From assembly GCA_045106175.1 (NCBI GenBank), contig JBGCEF010000010.1, forward strand, positions 1 through 13,658: 13,658 nucleotides of DNA, given 5' to 3'. The stretch comes from TMED27 sp045106175 (lineage in GTDB: Bacteria > Pseudomonadota > Alphaproteobacteria > Micavibrionales > Micavibrionaceae). Below the pieces are notes generated by a model. It saw only the letters and a list, made by a program, of their open reading frames with translations. It made no database searches and was not told the origin of the DNA. A program made the position numbers and the translations under genes. How positions within the stretch are numbered: the stretch's first letter is position 1; each line of letters starts with the position of its first letter. Below are positions 8,373 to 13,658 of the stretch, piece after piece.

Positions 8373-8570
8373 ATGGATGATGCAGGAACACAATGCACAA
8401 CCCTGCCTTTAGAAGACACATTTAACTTACAAAGTGCGCCAGATGATGAATTTGAGGCCATGTTAGCACTGCATGACTTAAGAGAAGAAACAATAGCTCT
8501 CTCAAAACGACTACCGACCCCAATAGCAAGCGACGTCGTAGCCGGCGCCCTAGATCATGTTAGAGAATAA
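8373..8570 (+). CDS. Small hypothetical ORF, 65 residues, in frame with the preceding ORF
   Basis: I do not recognise this acidic, leucine-rich sequence, which looks helical in its second half (FEAMLALHDLREE, residues 27-39). It has only a weak GAAG 8 nt before the ATG. The same frame is open upstream for 31 more codons, back to the stop of the 7923 ORF, with no ATG, GTG or TTG in that part. The upstream segment (8280-8372) may be a remnant of coding sequence. Alternatives are an independent small gene starting at 8373, or the rear part of a gene split by the TAA at 8277-8279. The stop codon lies against the T-tract side of a minus-strand terminator. Confidence 0.4.
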   Translation: MDDAGTQCTTLPLEDTFNLQSAPDDEFEAMLALHDLREETIALSKRLPTPIASDVVAGALDHVRE

Positions 8571-8603
8571 AAAAAGACCATCTTCTGTGGGGAGAAGATG
8601 GTC
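8569..8603 (-). terminator. Strong intrinsic terminator reading leftward
   Basis: A perfect 11-bp stem (8576-8586 with 8593-8603) encloses a 6-base loop. On the minus strand it is followed by seven T residues. The plus strand has no T-run after the stem, so it terminates minus-strand transcription coming from rluD or from a promoter within 8604-8854. Confidence 0.9.
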
Positions 8604-8785
8604 CAAAGTTGTACCAGATCGGATGAAGCTGATTAAACCTAGTACTTTTCTACGTAATCAAATCATTTATGTTTAAATGCGGCCCACACGGCCTATTATT
8701 TTTACTACCCTACTATTTGCCTCCGTTTGCCCTTAGAAGCGAATTCTGATGTCTTAATGCTCACTGGCCTATAATTAAACCTTAT
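8571..8785 (-). ncRNA. Candidate small RNA or long rluD 3' UTR
   Basis: The 284-bp gap between the last plus-strand ORF and rluD has no convincing protein gene. It ends leftward at a strong intrinsic terminator. A possible minus-strand promoter (TTGCAT, 17 bp, TATTCT at 8792-8820) would give an RNA of about 215 nt starting near 8785. Internal structure visible by eye is limited: a GGCC/GGCC hairpin near 8680-8693 and the terminator stem. I see no match to 6S RNA, tmRNA, SRP RNA or RNase P. The alternative is simply an extended 3' UTR of rluD. Confidence 0.3.
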
Positions 8786-8791
8786 ATATTT

Positions 8792-8820
8792 AGAATACAT
8801 AAAATTTTATGTAAATGCAA
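8792..8820 (-). promoter_or_regulatory. Putative minus-strand promoter with a palindrome in its spacer
   Basis: TTGCAT and TATTCT on the minus strand are 17 bp apart. Only three and four positions match consensus, so this is weak by itself. The 18-bp palindrome at 8796-8813 fills almost the whole spacer, which is a classic operator position. Confidence 0.3.
8796..8813. repeat. 18-bp perfect palindrome TACATAAAATTTTATGTA
   Basis: This perfect inverted repeat lies between rluD and its downstream terminator. Its right half extends into TTATGTAAA, which occurs again at 8826-8834 and at 7910-7918. Possible readings are a dimeric regulator's operator or an AT-rich hairpin in the rluD 3' UTR. Confidence 0.6.
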
Positions 8821-8854
8821 ATATATTATGTAAAACTATAAAAATTTTAATAAA

Positions 8855-9826
8855 TCATAATATTTTCAACAACTTAGAAAAATCATCAGGCAAGTCTTTT
8901 TCAAAATGCATCGTTTCACCCGATACAGGATGATCAAAAGAAATTTCACCTGCATGCAGCGCCTGCCGGGGAAAATGAACCATCGCGTCTGCTTGTTCTT
9001 GCTCTAAACCATATTGCTTGGCGCGCGCCGCAACCGCTGTATTTTGCGGGCCATAGAGCGGATCACCAATCAACGGATGCTTAAGCGCCGCCATATGCAC
9101 ACGAATTTGATGCGTGCGCCCGCTATCAAGACGACATTCCACCAATGAAAAACACCCATCGAAATCTTTCTCAACCTTATAAAACGTCTTCGCAGTCTTA
9201 GCGCGTTTTACATTAACCGCCATTTTCAAACGATTACGCGGATCACGCCCTAACGCCATATCAACATGACCTTTTATCGGCATAGGCGCACCCAAAACCA
9301 ACGCCTTATAAACACGACTTAAGCTTCGGTCTTCCAACTGCGCTGATAACCCCTTATGAGCCTTATCATGCTTTGCAACCACCATAAGCCCCGTTGTTGC
9401 CTTATCGAGGCGATGCACAATACCTGGACGCATAACACCACCAATCCCAGACAAATCATCTCCACAATAATGAAGCAGCGCATTCACCAAAGTCCCGCTA
9501 TGATTACCTGCGCCCGGATGTACAACTAACCCAGCCTGCTTATTAATCACCAACAAATCAGCATCTTCATAAATAACATCTAATTCAATATCCTCGGGCT
9601 CAGGCTCCGCCGAGACCGCATCAGGGACAGTAATAACAATACGATCCCCCTCCTGAAGGGTCCAAGAGGCCTTGGTAAAAACCTCACCATTCAAAACAAC
9701 ATCACCATTATCGATAAAAGATTGAATACGGGAACGCGAAAACTCATCTTGAATCTGCGCCAAAGTCTTATCAAGACGCCCACCAGCGTCAAAATCATCA
9801 ATATCAAATTCCAAAACACGCACCAT
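8855..9826 (-). CDS. rluD: RluA/RluD-family ribosomal large-subunit pseudouridine synthase
   Basis: This enzyme converts specific uridines of 23S rRNA to pseudouridine; RluD orthologues act on helix 69. The 323 residues contain an N-terminal S4 RNA-binding domain (about 16-68, GRLDKTLAQ onward). The catalytic domain has PGIVHRLDKATTG at 134-146 with catalytic D141, and the later motif GRTHQIRVHM at 236-245, followed by HPLIGDPLYG. An in-frame TTG at 9829 adds one residue, but the ATG at 9826 is better placed, with AAGGTGAG 6 nt upstream. Only 12 bp separate it from the stop of the upstream secreted-protein gene, so the two are probably co-transcribed. Family assignment is secure. RluD is chosen over RluC or RluA from the S4 domain, length and overall similarity, and is less certain. 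Confidence 0.92.
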   Translation of the reverse strand: MVRVLEFDIDDFDAGGRLDKTLAQIQDEFSRSRIQSFIDNGDVVLNGEVFTKASWTLQEGDRIVITVPDAVSAEPEPEDIELDVIYEDADLLVINKQAGLVVHPGAGNHSGTLVNALLHYCGDDLSGIGGVMRPGIVHRLDKATTGLMVVAKHDKAHKGLSAQLEDRSLSRVYKALVLGAPMPIKGHVDMALGRDPRNRLKMAVNVKRAKTAKTFYKVEKDFDGCFSLVECRLDSGRTHQIRVHMAALKHPLIGDPLYGPQNTAVAARAKQYGLEQEQADAMVHFPRQALHAGEISFDHPVSGETMHFEKDLPDDFSKLLKIL

Positions 9827-9832
9827 CAAACA

Positions 9833-9840
9833 CTCACCTT
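9833..9840 (-). promoter_or_regulatory. Ribosome binding site of rluD
   Basis: AAGGTGAG on the minus strand lies 6 nt before the ATG at 9826 and overlaps the stop codon of the upstream gene. It decides the rluD start. Confidence 0.75.
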
Positions 9841-11206
9841 ATAAAGACTTAAGAACACGTTCTTTTTTTGGCTTACACGGATCTTGATACCGATCAGAGC
9901 TAGGCGTCGCAATAATCCACCCCTCATTGCTACGCTTACGAATAGTTGGTGTTTTCTCAACACGACCAATCCCTTTTGATACATCACTCTCAACCTCCAA
10001 ATATGCAATACGTGTTGTCCCTACTAAAATACGCTCTCCAACAGGTCCAATAACAACATCATTCACATCGGCAACCTCACCCTGAAAATAAGCCTGTGAG
10101 TCAAAGATCACACCACGCGGGTTAAGGGTCACGACTCGCACATAATCCCTTGGCACCTCTCCTTCCGGTGATGGCACACCATCAACAGGCTTTGCATCCA
10201 TAACAATCGTAATCAAGTCATCTTTGTTAACCGAAATGTTCACTGCACTATAATCGATCGTGTTGGTAAAATATCTCTGCCATGCCATGGCTCCGTTAAA
10301 CGGTTCTACACGCACCATCCATCCGGCCTTTAATGCATCCTCTTGTGCCGGAAGAGCTGTCCCGACAGCAATAACATCACCATTGCTTAACGCCTGTAAA
10401 TCAATAAACTCTGCCCCAATACCGCGCGGATATTGTTGCTGCCATACAATACCGCCCTCATCATCAAGCTTTAACAACCACCCCGTTTTGCGATCACGCG
10501 CATTATGAACATACCCCGCTGCATAAAACTGCCCATTATCTATAGGTATAATCTTAAAAAGCCCGTTATCAGCCCCTAAATCAAAAGACCTTTTCGAGGT
10601 AACCTGCAATTTGGTATTCAAGCGGTAAAACTGACTAAATTCAGATTGGTCTGCGCTCCCCCCTGCGACACGCCCAACCATAACAAACCCTTTGTCATTG
10701 CCAAGAGGTGCCAGCGACGCATGAAGAAACGATCCATTGTCATGACGAAAAATTCTCTCGCTACGCATTGCGCCGCGTTTATCAAAAAAACCAACCCATA
10801 TGGCTTGTCTTTTATTCTTTTCAACAATGCGCGCAGTAACAATAAAATCATCTTTAAATCGAATAATATCTAAAACATCATCCAATCCTTGAATTTTACG
10901 TTTGGTTTCCCAAACAATACGCCCACGGCGATCAACCTCCGCTAAAATCAACTCAGGAAAAGGCTTACCTAATACCCCACGCTGCCCTGCAACATAAACA
11001 TGACTATTCTCCAAAAGAATACCCGCCTTATAACGATCATCATGGTCTTCATGCCCATGAACCCCATCCCAAACAGCAAAAGCCCCTAAATCGGCTTCAC
11101 GCAATTTAAAAATCGCTTCTTCATCCGCATCGCACCTTTGCGCATACGCGTTCAAAGGATTGAGGGTAAAAACAAATAATAAAAAACATCTCAGTATTGT
11201 TATCAT
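9839..11206 (-). CDS. Secreted protein with beta-propeller-like repeats, function unknown
   Basis: From the ATG at 11206 the protein has 455 residues and a typical signal peptide (MITILRCFLLFVF..., cleavage probably after AYA at residues 20-22). The mature part contains spaced repeats of the form hydrophobic-x-L/V-D-x-x-G-x-hydrophobic-x-W, for example ILAEVDRRGRIVWE, GWLLKLDDEGGIVWQQ and GWMVRVEPFNGAMAWQ. Such repeats are typical of periplasmic or secreted beta-propellers. No catalytic motif or lipobox is visible. The open frame extends to 11338, but that start would overlap the divergent glycosyltransferase and bury the signal peptide, so I reject it. There is no Shine-Dalgarno; a -10-like TACACT lies 6 nt before the ATG. 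It shares an operon with rluD, which says little about its function. Confidence 0.75.
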   Translation of the reverse strand: MITILRCFLLFVFTLNPLNAYAQRCDADEEAIFKLREADLGAFAVWDGVHGHEDHDDRYKAGILLENSHVYVAGQRGVLGKPFPELILAEVDRRGRIVWETKRKIQGLDDVLDIIRFKDDFIVTARIVEKNKRQAIWVGFFDKRGAMRSERIFRHDNGSFLHASLAPLGNDKGFVMVGRVAGGSADQSEFSQFYRLNTKLQVTSKRSFDLGADNGLFKIIPIDNGQFYAAGYVHNARDRKTGWLLKLDDEGGIVWQQQYPRGIGAEFIDLQALSNGDVIAVGTALPAQEDALKAGWMVRVEPFNGAMAWQRYFTNTIDYSAVNISVNKDDLITIVMDAKPVDGVPSPEGEVPRDYVRVVTLNPRGVIFDSQAYFQGEVADVNDVVIGPVGERILVGTTRIAYLEVESDVSKGIGRVEKTPTIRKRSNEGWIIATPSSDRYQDPCKPKKERVLKSL

Positions 11207-11212
11207 AAAAAG

Positions 11213-11241
11213 AGTGTAAGATTGACGCCAACAAAAGTCTA
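11213..11241 (-). promoter_or_regulatory. Putative promoter of the secreted-protein/rluD operon
   Basis: On the minus strand TAGACT and TACACT are 17 bp apart, each with four matches to consensus. The -10 ends 6 nt before the ATG at 11206, consistent with a leaderless message. The -35 overlaps the first base of the divergent glycosyltransferase ORF. Confidence 0.35.
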
Positions 11242-12320
11242 TGCCACTAAACAATTCTATGAGCGAAGAAATAGCGCCAATCAGAATTATGATCATCAGT
11301 GATGCTTGGAAACCCCAGGTCAATGGGGTTGTCCGCACCTATGAGTATTTACACGAAGAATTAGAAAAGCGCGGCCATACGGTAAAAATAATTGGGCCCA
11401 GTGATTTTCCATGCACAATCCCGACGCCTGGCTACCCAGAGATTAAACTCGCAATCATGCCGTATAAGCACCTTACAGGTATAATCGAAGATTTTAAACC
11501 AGACCGCATCCATATCGCAACCGAAGGCCCTTTAGGATGGGTCGCACGTAAATATTGCCGCAAGCATAACCGTGATTTCTCAACATCATTTCACACAATG
11601 TTCCCTGAATATGTCGCTAAACGTGTCGGCAAATACCTGCCTTTTTTATATAACGCGACACACCATATCGCAAAATCCTGCGTCAAACGTTTTCATCAAA
11701 AATCAATCGTCATGATGATTGCAACACAAAGCCTTGAAGACACCTTAAGAATTTGGGGCTTTACAGCACCTATATTCCGTCTTACGCGCGGTGTAAAAAA
11801 TGACATTTTTAAACTGGGCGAAAAAACAAAATTCCAAGACTTCAAACATCCCGTTGCATTATATGTAGGACGCGTCGCTATTGAAAAAAACATAGATGCT
11901 TTTTTAGACATGCAATGGAACGGCGAAAAGGTCGTTATTGGCGATGGCCCCTCCCTTACAGAACTAAAAGAAAAATATCCAGACGCACATTTCTTGGGCA
12001 AAAAATCAGGAGAAGACCTCGCTGCATATTACCGTTCCGCCGATATCTTCGTGTTTCCATCTAAAACAGATACATTTGGAATGGTCATCATCGAAGCCTT
12101 GGCCTGTGGCCTTCCCGTTGCTGCTTATAACGTTATGGGACCAAAAGACATTATAACCGAAGACTATCTTGGTATACTTGACGAAAACCTATCTTTAGCC
12201 GCACAACAAGCATTAAAGAAAGGCACCGCCGAACAACGCGCAAACCACGTCCTAAACAATTACACATGGCAAAAGGCTGCGGAACAATTTGAAACAGCTT
12301 TGATTTCCAAAGTAAAATAA
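11241..12320 (+). CDS. GT4-family glycosyltransferase
   Basis: This 359-residue cytoplasmic GT-B enzyme transfers a sugar from a nucleotide-sugar donor. The N-terminal acceptor domain begins with IMIISDAWKPQVNGVVRT (16-32), typical of the mannosyltransferase/sulfoquinovosyltransferase-like branch. The donor domain shows LYVGRVAIEKN (207-217, with R211 and K216) and the E-x7-E region as D277-x7-E285 in SKTDTFGMVIIEALACGLPVA (274-294); aspartate in the first position is usual for this branch. No membrane segment is evident. The donor and acceptor cannot be told from sequence; a lipid- or polysaccharide-modifying role is likely. No start has a Shine-Dalgarno: I give the longest ATG, but the ATG at 11259 (MSEEIAP) is an equally good choice. 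TTGACG at 11222-11227 could be its -35. It is divergent from the secreted-protein gene. Confidence 0.88.
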   Translation: MPLNNSMSEEIAPIRIMIISDAWKPQVNGVVRTYEYLHEELEKRGHTVKIIGPSDFPCTIPTPGYPEIKLAIMPYKHLTGIIEDFKPDRIHIATEGPLGWVARKYCRKHNRDFSTSFHTMFPEYVAKRVGKYLPFLYNATHHIAKSCVKRFHQKSIVMMIATQSLEDTLRIWGFTAPIFRLTRGVKNDIFKLGEKTKFQDFKHPVALYVGRVAIEKNIDAFLDMQWNGEKVVIGDGPSLTELKEKYPDAHFLGKKSGEDLAAYYRSADIFVFPSKTDTFGMVIIEALACGLPVAAYNVMGPKDIITEDYLGILDENLSLAAQQALKKGTAEQRANHVLNNYTWQKAAEQFETALISKVK

Positions 12321-12347
12321 TTGCATAACATCAAAAAACTGTATAAT
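12321..12347 (+). promoter_or_regulatory. Promoter of the cpdR-like gene
   Basis: TTGCAT is followed after 15 bp by a perfect TATAAT (12342-12347), just after the stop codon of the glycosyltransferase gene. The spacing is short, but the -10 is consensus. A leader of about 26 nt with AAGGA follows, so this gene has a conventional translation start. Confidence 0.55.
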
Positions 12348-12379
12348 AGCTAAGCTTTCATAAGAAAAAGGACACAACA

Positions 12380-12745
12380 ATGGCCCATATCTTAATCGCT
12401 GAAGACGATATATCTATGCTCGGTTTCTTAAAACTGGCGCTTGAAAATGCTGGCCACACTGTCACTGACAAAACTAACGGCGTCGATGCATTAGACGAAA
12501 TCAAAAAAAACGGTGAACACTATGATCTCTTACTATCCGATATCGTAATGCCGGGAATGGATGGCATTGAATTGTCTCAAAAGGCCACAAAAATAAAACC
12601 AGAACTCAAGGTTATGTTTATCACCGGTTTTTCCGCCGTCGCTGTGGGCCGCGAAGACATCGATAAAGAAAAAGAAAAAGTCTTATCAAAACCCTTTCAC
12701 CTCAATGATCTAGTAGAACAGGTAGAAACACTGTTAGCCGCATAA
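12380..12745 (+). CDS. cpdR: CpdR-like single-domain response regulator
   Basis: The 121-residue receiver protein closely resembles alphaproteobacterial CpdR, which in its unphosphorylated form primes ClpXP to degrade cell-cycle substrates and is switched off by phosphate from CckA through ChpT. The acidic pocket is E8-D9-D10 (LIAEDD), the phosphoacceptor is D54 (LLSDIVMPGMDGIEL), T82 lies in VMFITGFSAVA (78-88) and K104 in VLSKPFHLNDLVE (101-113). The FITGF and SKPFHLxDLV segments are what I recognise as CpdR-like. The C terminus is LLAA, resembling hydrophobic-Ala-Ala tails recognised by ClpX. The ATG has AAGGA 7 nt upstream. The gap to the following tRNA is 57 bp, with no terminator visible between them. 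The identification comes from recalled family sequence, not a search. Confidence 0.9.
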   Translation: MAHILIAEDDISMLGFLKLALENAGHTVTDKTNGVDALDEIKKNGEHYDLLLSDIVMPGMDGIELSQKATKIKPELKVMFITGFSAVAVGREDIDKEKEKVLSKPFHLNDLVEQVETLLAA

Positions 12746-12802
12746 ATAAAAGCTTGAAATCCAAAGCCCCTTAAAGTAACTCTATTTGAAACCGCAGAGA
12801 GT

Positions 12803-12877
12803 GGGCGGTTAGCTCAGCGGTAGAGCACTTGCTCGACACGCAAGGGGTCACTGGTTCAATCCCAGTACCGCCCACCA
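12803..12877 (+). tRNA. tRNA-Val (anticodon GAC), CCA encoded
   Basis: A complete cloverleaf can be drawn. The acceptor stem GGGCGGT pairs fully with ACCGCCC, the D stem is GCTC/GAGC, the anticodon stem CTTGC/GCAAG, the T stem ACTGG/CCAGT with loop TTCAATC, the discriminator is A, and CCA is encoded. The anticodon loop is TCGACAC with GAC at 12835-12837. Position 33 (12834) is C where nearly all tRNAs have U. The T-rich stretch just after the gene (ATTTTCTCTTTC) may aid termination. Confidence 0.95.
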
Positions 12878-12932
12878 TTTTCTCTTTCACAGACATTCAC
12901 TGAAACCCATATAAGCCAACAAAAGCCTTTTA

Positions 12933-12961
12933 TTGACATATTTAAATACTAAAGCTATGTT
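12933..12961 (+). promoter_or_regulatory. Sigma-70-type promoter of the truncated ORF
   Basis: A consensus TTGACA is followed after 17 bp by TATGTT. The predicted start is near 12968, giving a leader of about 18 nt before the ATG at 12986. This is the best-formed promoter in the window. Confidence 0.6.
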
Positions 12962-12985
12962 TCTGGGAAATATTATTGAGTTTAT

Positions 12986-13658
12986 ATGAGCGACAGGGAC
13001 GAAAGACCCATTATTACATACAATTTGCCCGAAACATTAAGCAGTTTAGGCAATAAAAGTGATGGCAACCCACAAAGCCTTCTAAGCAGCATACCTCAAA
13101 GAGCTTTTGCAGAGGCTGCGAATGCCGCAAAACCAAAAGAAGTCACACCCGCGACACAAGCGCTCTACCGAAAGCTATATCAAGAAATACATGAAGGCTG
13201 GCCTGAAATGAAAGGTAAAGTCGTATTCCATGCTGAAAACGATTTCAGAACACGTGAGGAAGTTATCCAAGCCTCTATGGGCATAGCTGATGGCATGGAA
13301 ATAACAGAAACACTTGGCTCCAATAGAAAAGACATAAATGAATTAGAGGACAGAAAAAGCTTTGTTTTTGGTGCCCCAGGAGCTGATGTTGGTGCCTATA
13401 TAGCTGTTCCAGCACCAAAGAAAATGTCTGATACCAGAACATGTATGGAACTATCCCTTGGCTTGCTCAACTATCAAAAACCAAAAGGTCACACAGGATG
13501 GTGGCCTCAACTTCCCAAACCCATGATTTCATACCCAAGCAATTTCTTTAATTGGTTTGAGACCTATTATGAAGTGGGTGAAATGCTTCACATAGCGTCA
13601 TACCTTGAGGCTATGGATGATGAACAACCAGTAGAAGATGCCTACAATTACTATTATG
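12986..13658 (+). CDS. Unrecognised protein, truncated by the right edge of the window
   Basis: The frame is open from the ATG at 12986 to the end of the window (224 codons and one base), so the C terminus is missing. I do not recognise it. There is no signal peptide or membrane segment. It starts with a polar segment (MSDRDERPIITYNLPE) and a low-complexity stretch rich in alanine and lysine (about 42-55). Aromatic residues increase toward the visible end (for example TGWWPQLPKP and SNFFNWFETYYE). The Shine-Dalgarno is weak (TTGAG), but a good promoter lies upstream. Seven of nine arginines are AGA or AGG, against two of fifteen in the glycosyltransferase gene upstream of the tRNA. Lying 108 bp beyond a tRNA gene, it could belong to an acquired segment, but no integrase or attachment repeat is visible. 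Confidence 0.75.
   Translation, partial: MSDRDERPIITYNLPETLSSLGNKSDGNPQSLLSSIPQRAFAEAANAAKPKEVTPATQALYRKLYQEIHEGWPEMKGKVVFHAENDFRTREEVIQASMGIADGMEITETLGSNRKDINELEDRKSFVFGAPGADVGAYIAVPAPKKMSDTRTCMELSLGLLNYQKPKGHTGWWPQLPKPMISYPSNFFNWFETYYEVGEMLHIASYLEAMDDEQPVEDAYNYYY

Noticed and set aside
8225..8461. Minus-strand 78-residue open frame across the two small plus-strand ORFs
   Set aside because: It has no ribosome binding site or promoter and looks like a shadow of the opposite frame, although the plus-strand coding evidence here is itself modest.
8770..8775. Plus-strand TATAAT in the gap before rluD
   Set aside because: No -35 stands at 16-18 bp, and nothing on the plus strand downstream could be its product because rluD is on the other strand.
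8604..8790. 6S RNA or another standard RNA gene in the gap
   Set aside because: I could not pair the two ends into the long 6S-like helix and found no tmRNA, SRP or RNase P signature.
11207..11338. Upstream extension of the secreted-protein frame to 11338
   Set aside because: It would add 44 residues ahead of a perfect signal peptide and overlap the divergent glycosyltransferase by about 100 bp.
12746..12802. Dedicated promoter for the tRNA (TTGAAA with a 17-bp spacer)
   Set aside because: The corresponding -10, TAACTC, matches consensus at only two positions; co-transcription with the cpdR-like gene is equally possible.
1..13658. CRISPR array, insertion sequence, toxin-antitoxin or defence cluster
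   Set aside because: I saw no regularly spaced repeats, transposase or integrase motifs, or recognisable effector domains.

Overview
This is an AT-rich bacterial chromosomal window from what is most likely an alphaproteobacterium. The best clue is a 121-residue single-domain response regulator that closely resembles CpdR, the ClpXP adaptor of the alphaproteobacterial CckA/ChpT cell-cycle circuit. A GIAHDFNN-type hybrid kinase and YjbH-family and RluD proteins fit that group. No species can be named from the sequence alone.

Layout from left to right. Positions 90-5695 are all on the minus strand: a hybrid histidine kinase (5695-3587), a receiver-only regulator overlapping it by 4 bp (3590-3186), then glpD and glpK (3106-90), which overlap by one base. 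GlpK and GlpD take glycerol through glycerol-3-phosphate to dihydroxyacetone phosphate. The two signalling genes form a separate translationally coupled pair just upstream, and glpD has its own -10 element. Divergent from the kinase is a large YjbH-family outer-membrane protein (5790-7874, plus). It is followed by two unrecognised small ORFs in the same frame (7923-8279 and 8373-8570).

The 284 bp from 8571 to 8854 have no protein gene. They hold a strong minus-strand intrinsic terminator, an 18-bp perfect palindrome inside a possible minus-strand promoter, and so either a candidate small RNA or a long rluD 3' UTR. Then come rluD (9826-8855) and, 12 bp upstream of it, a secreted protein with repeated beta-propeller-like strands (11206-9839). 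Divergent from that is a GT4 glycosyltransferase (11241-12320), then the cpdR-like gene (12380-12745), a tRNA-Val(GAC) (12803-12877) and an unrecognised ORF cut by the right edge (12986-13658).

Three signals deserve attention. First, genes inside apparent operons (glpK, the receiver gene, rluD) have clear Shine-Dalgarno sequences. Several transcription-unit heads have none and start 6-7 nt after a -10-like hexamer, which suggests leaderless mRNAs. Second, the gene-poor segment from 7,880 to 8,850 combines unfamiliar ORFs, a repeated TTATGTAAA motif, the palindrome and the candidate RNA. Third, the truncated ORF beside the tRNA uses AGA/AGG for most arginines, unlike the glycosyltransferase gene upstream of the tRNA, so it may be foreign. 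I did not find a CRISPR array, transposase, insertion sequence or recognisable defence system.
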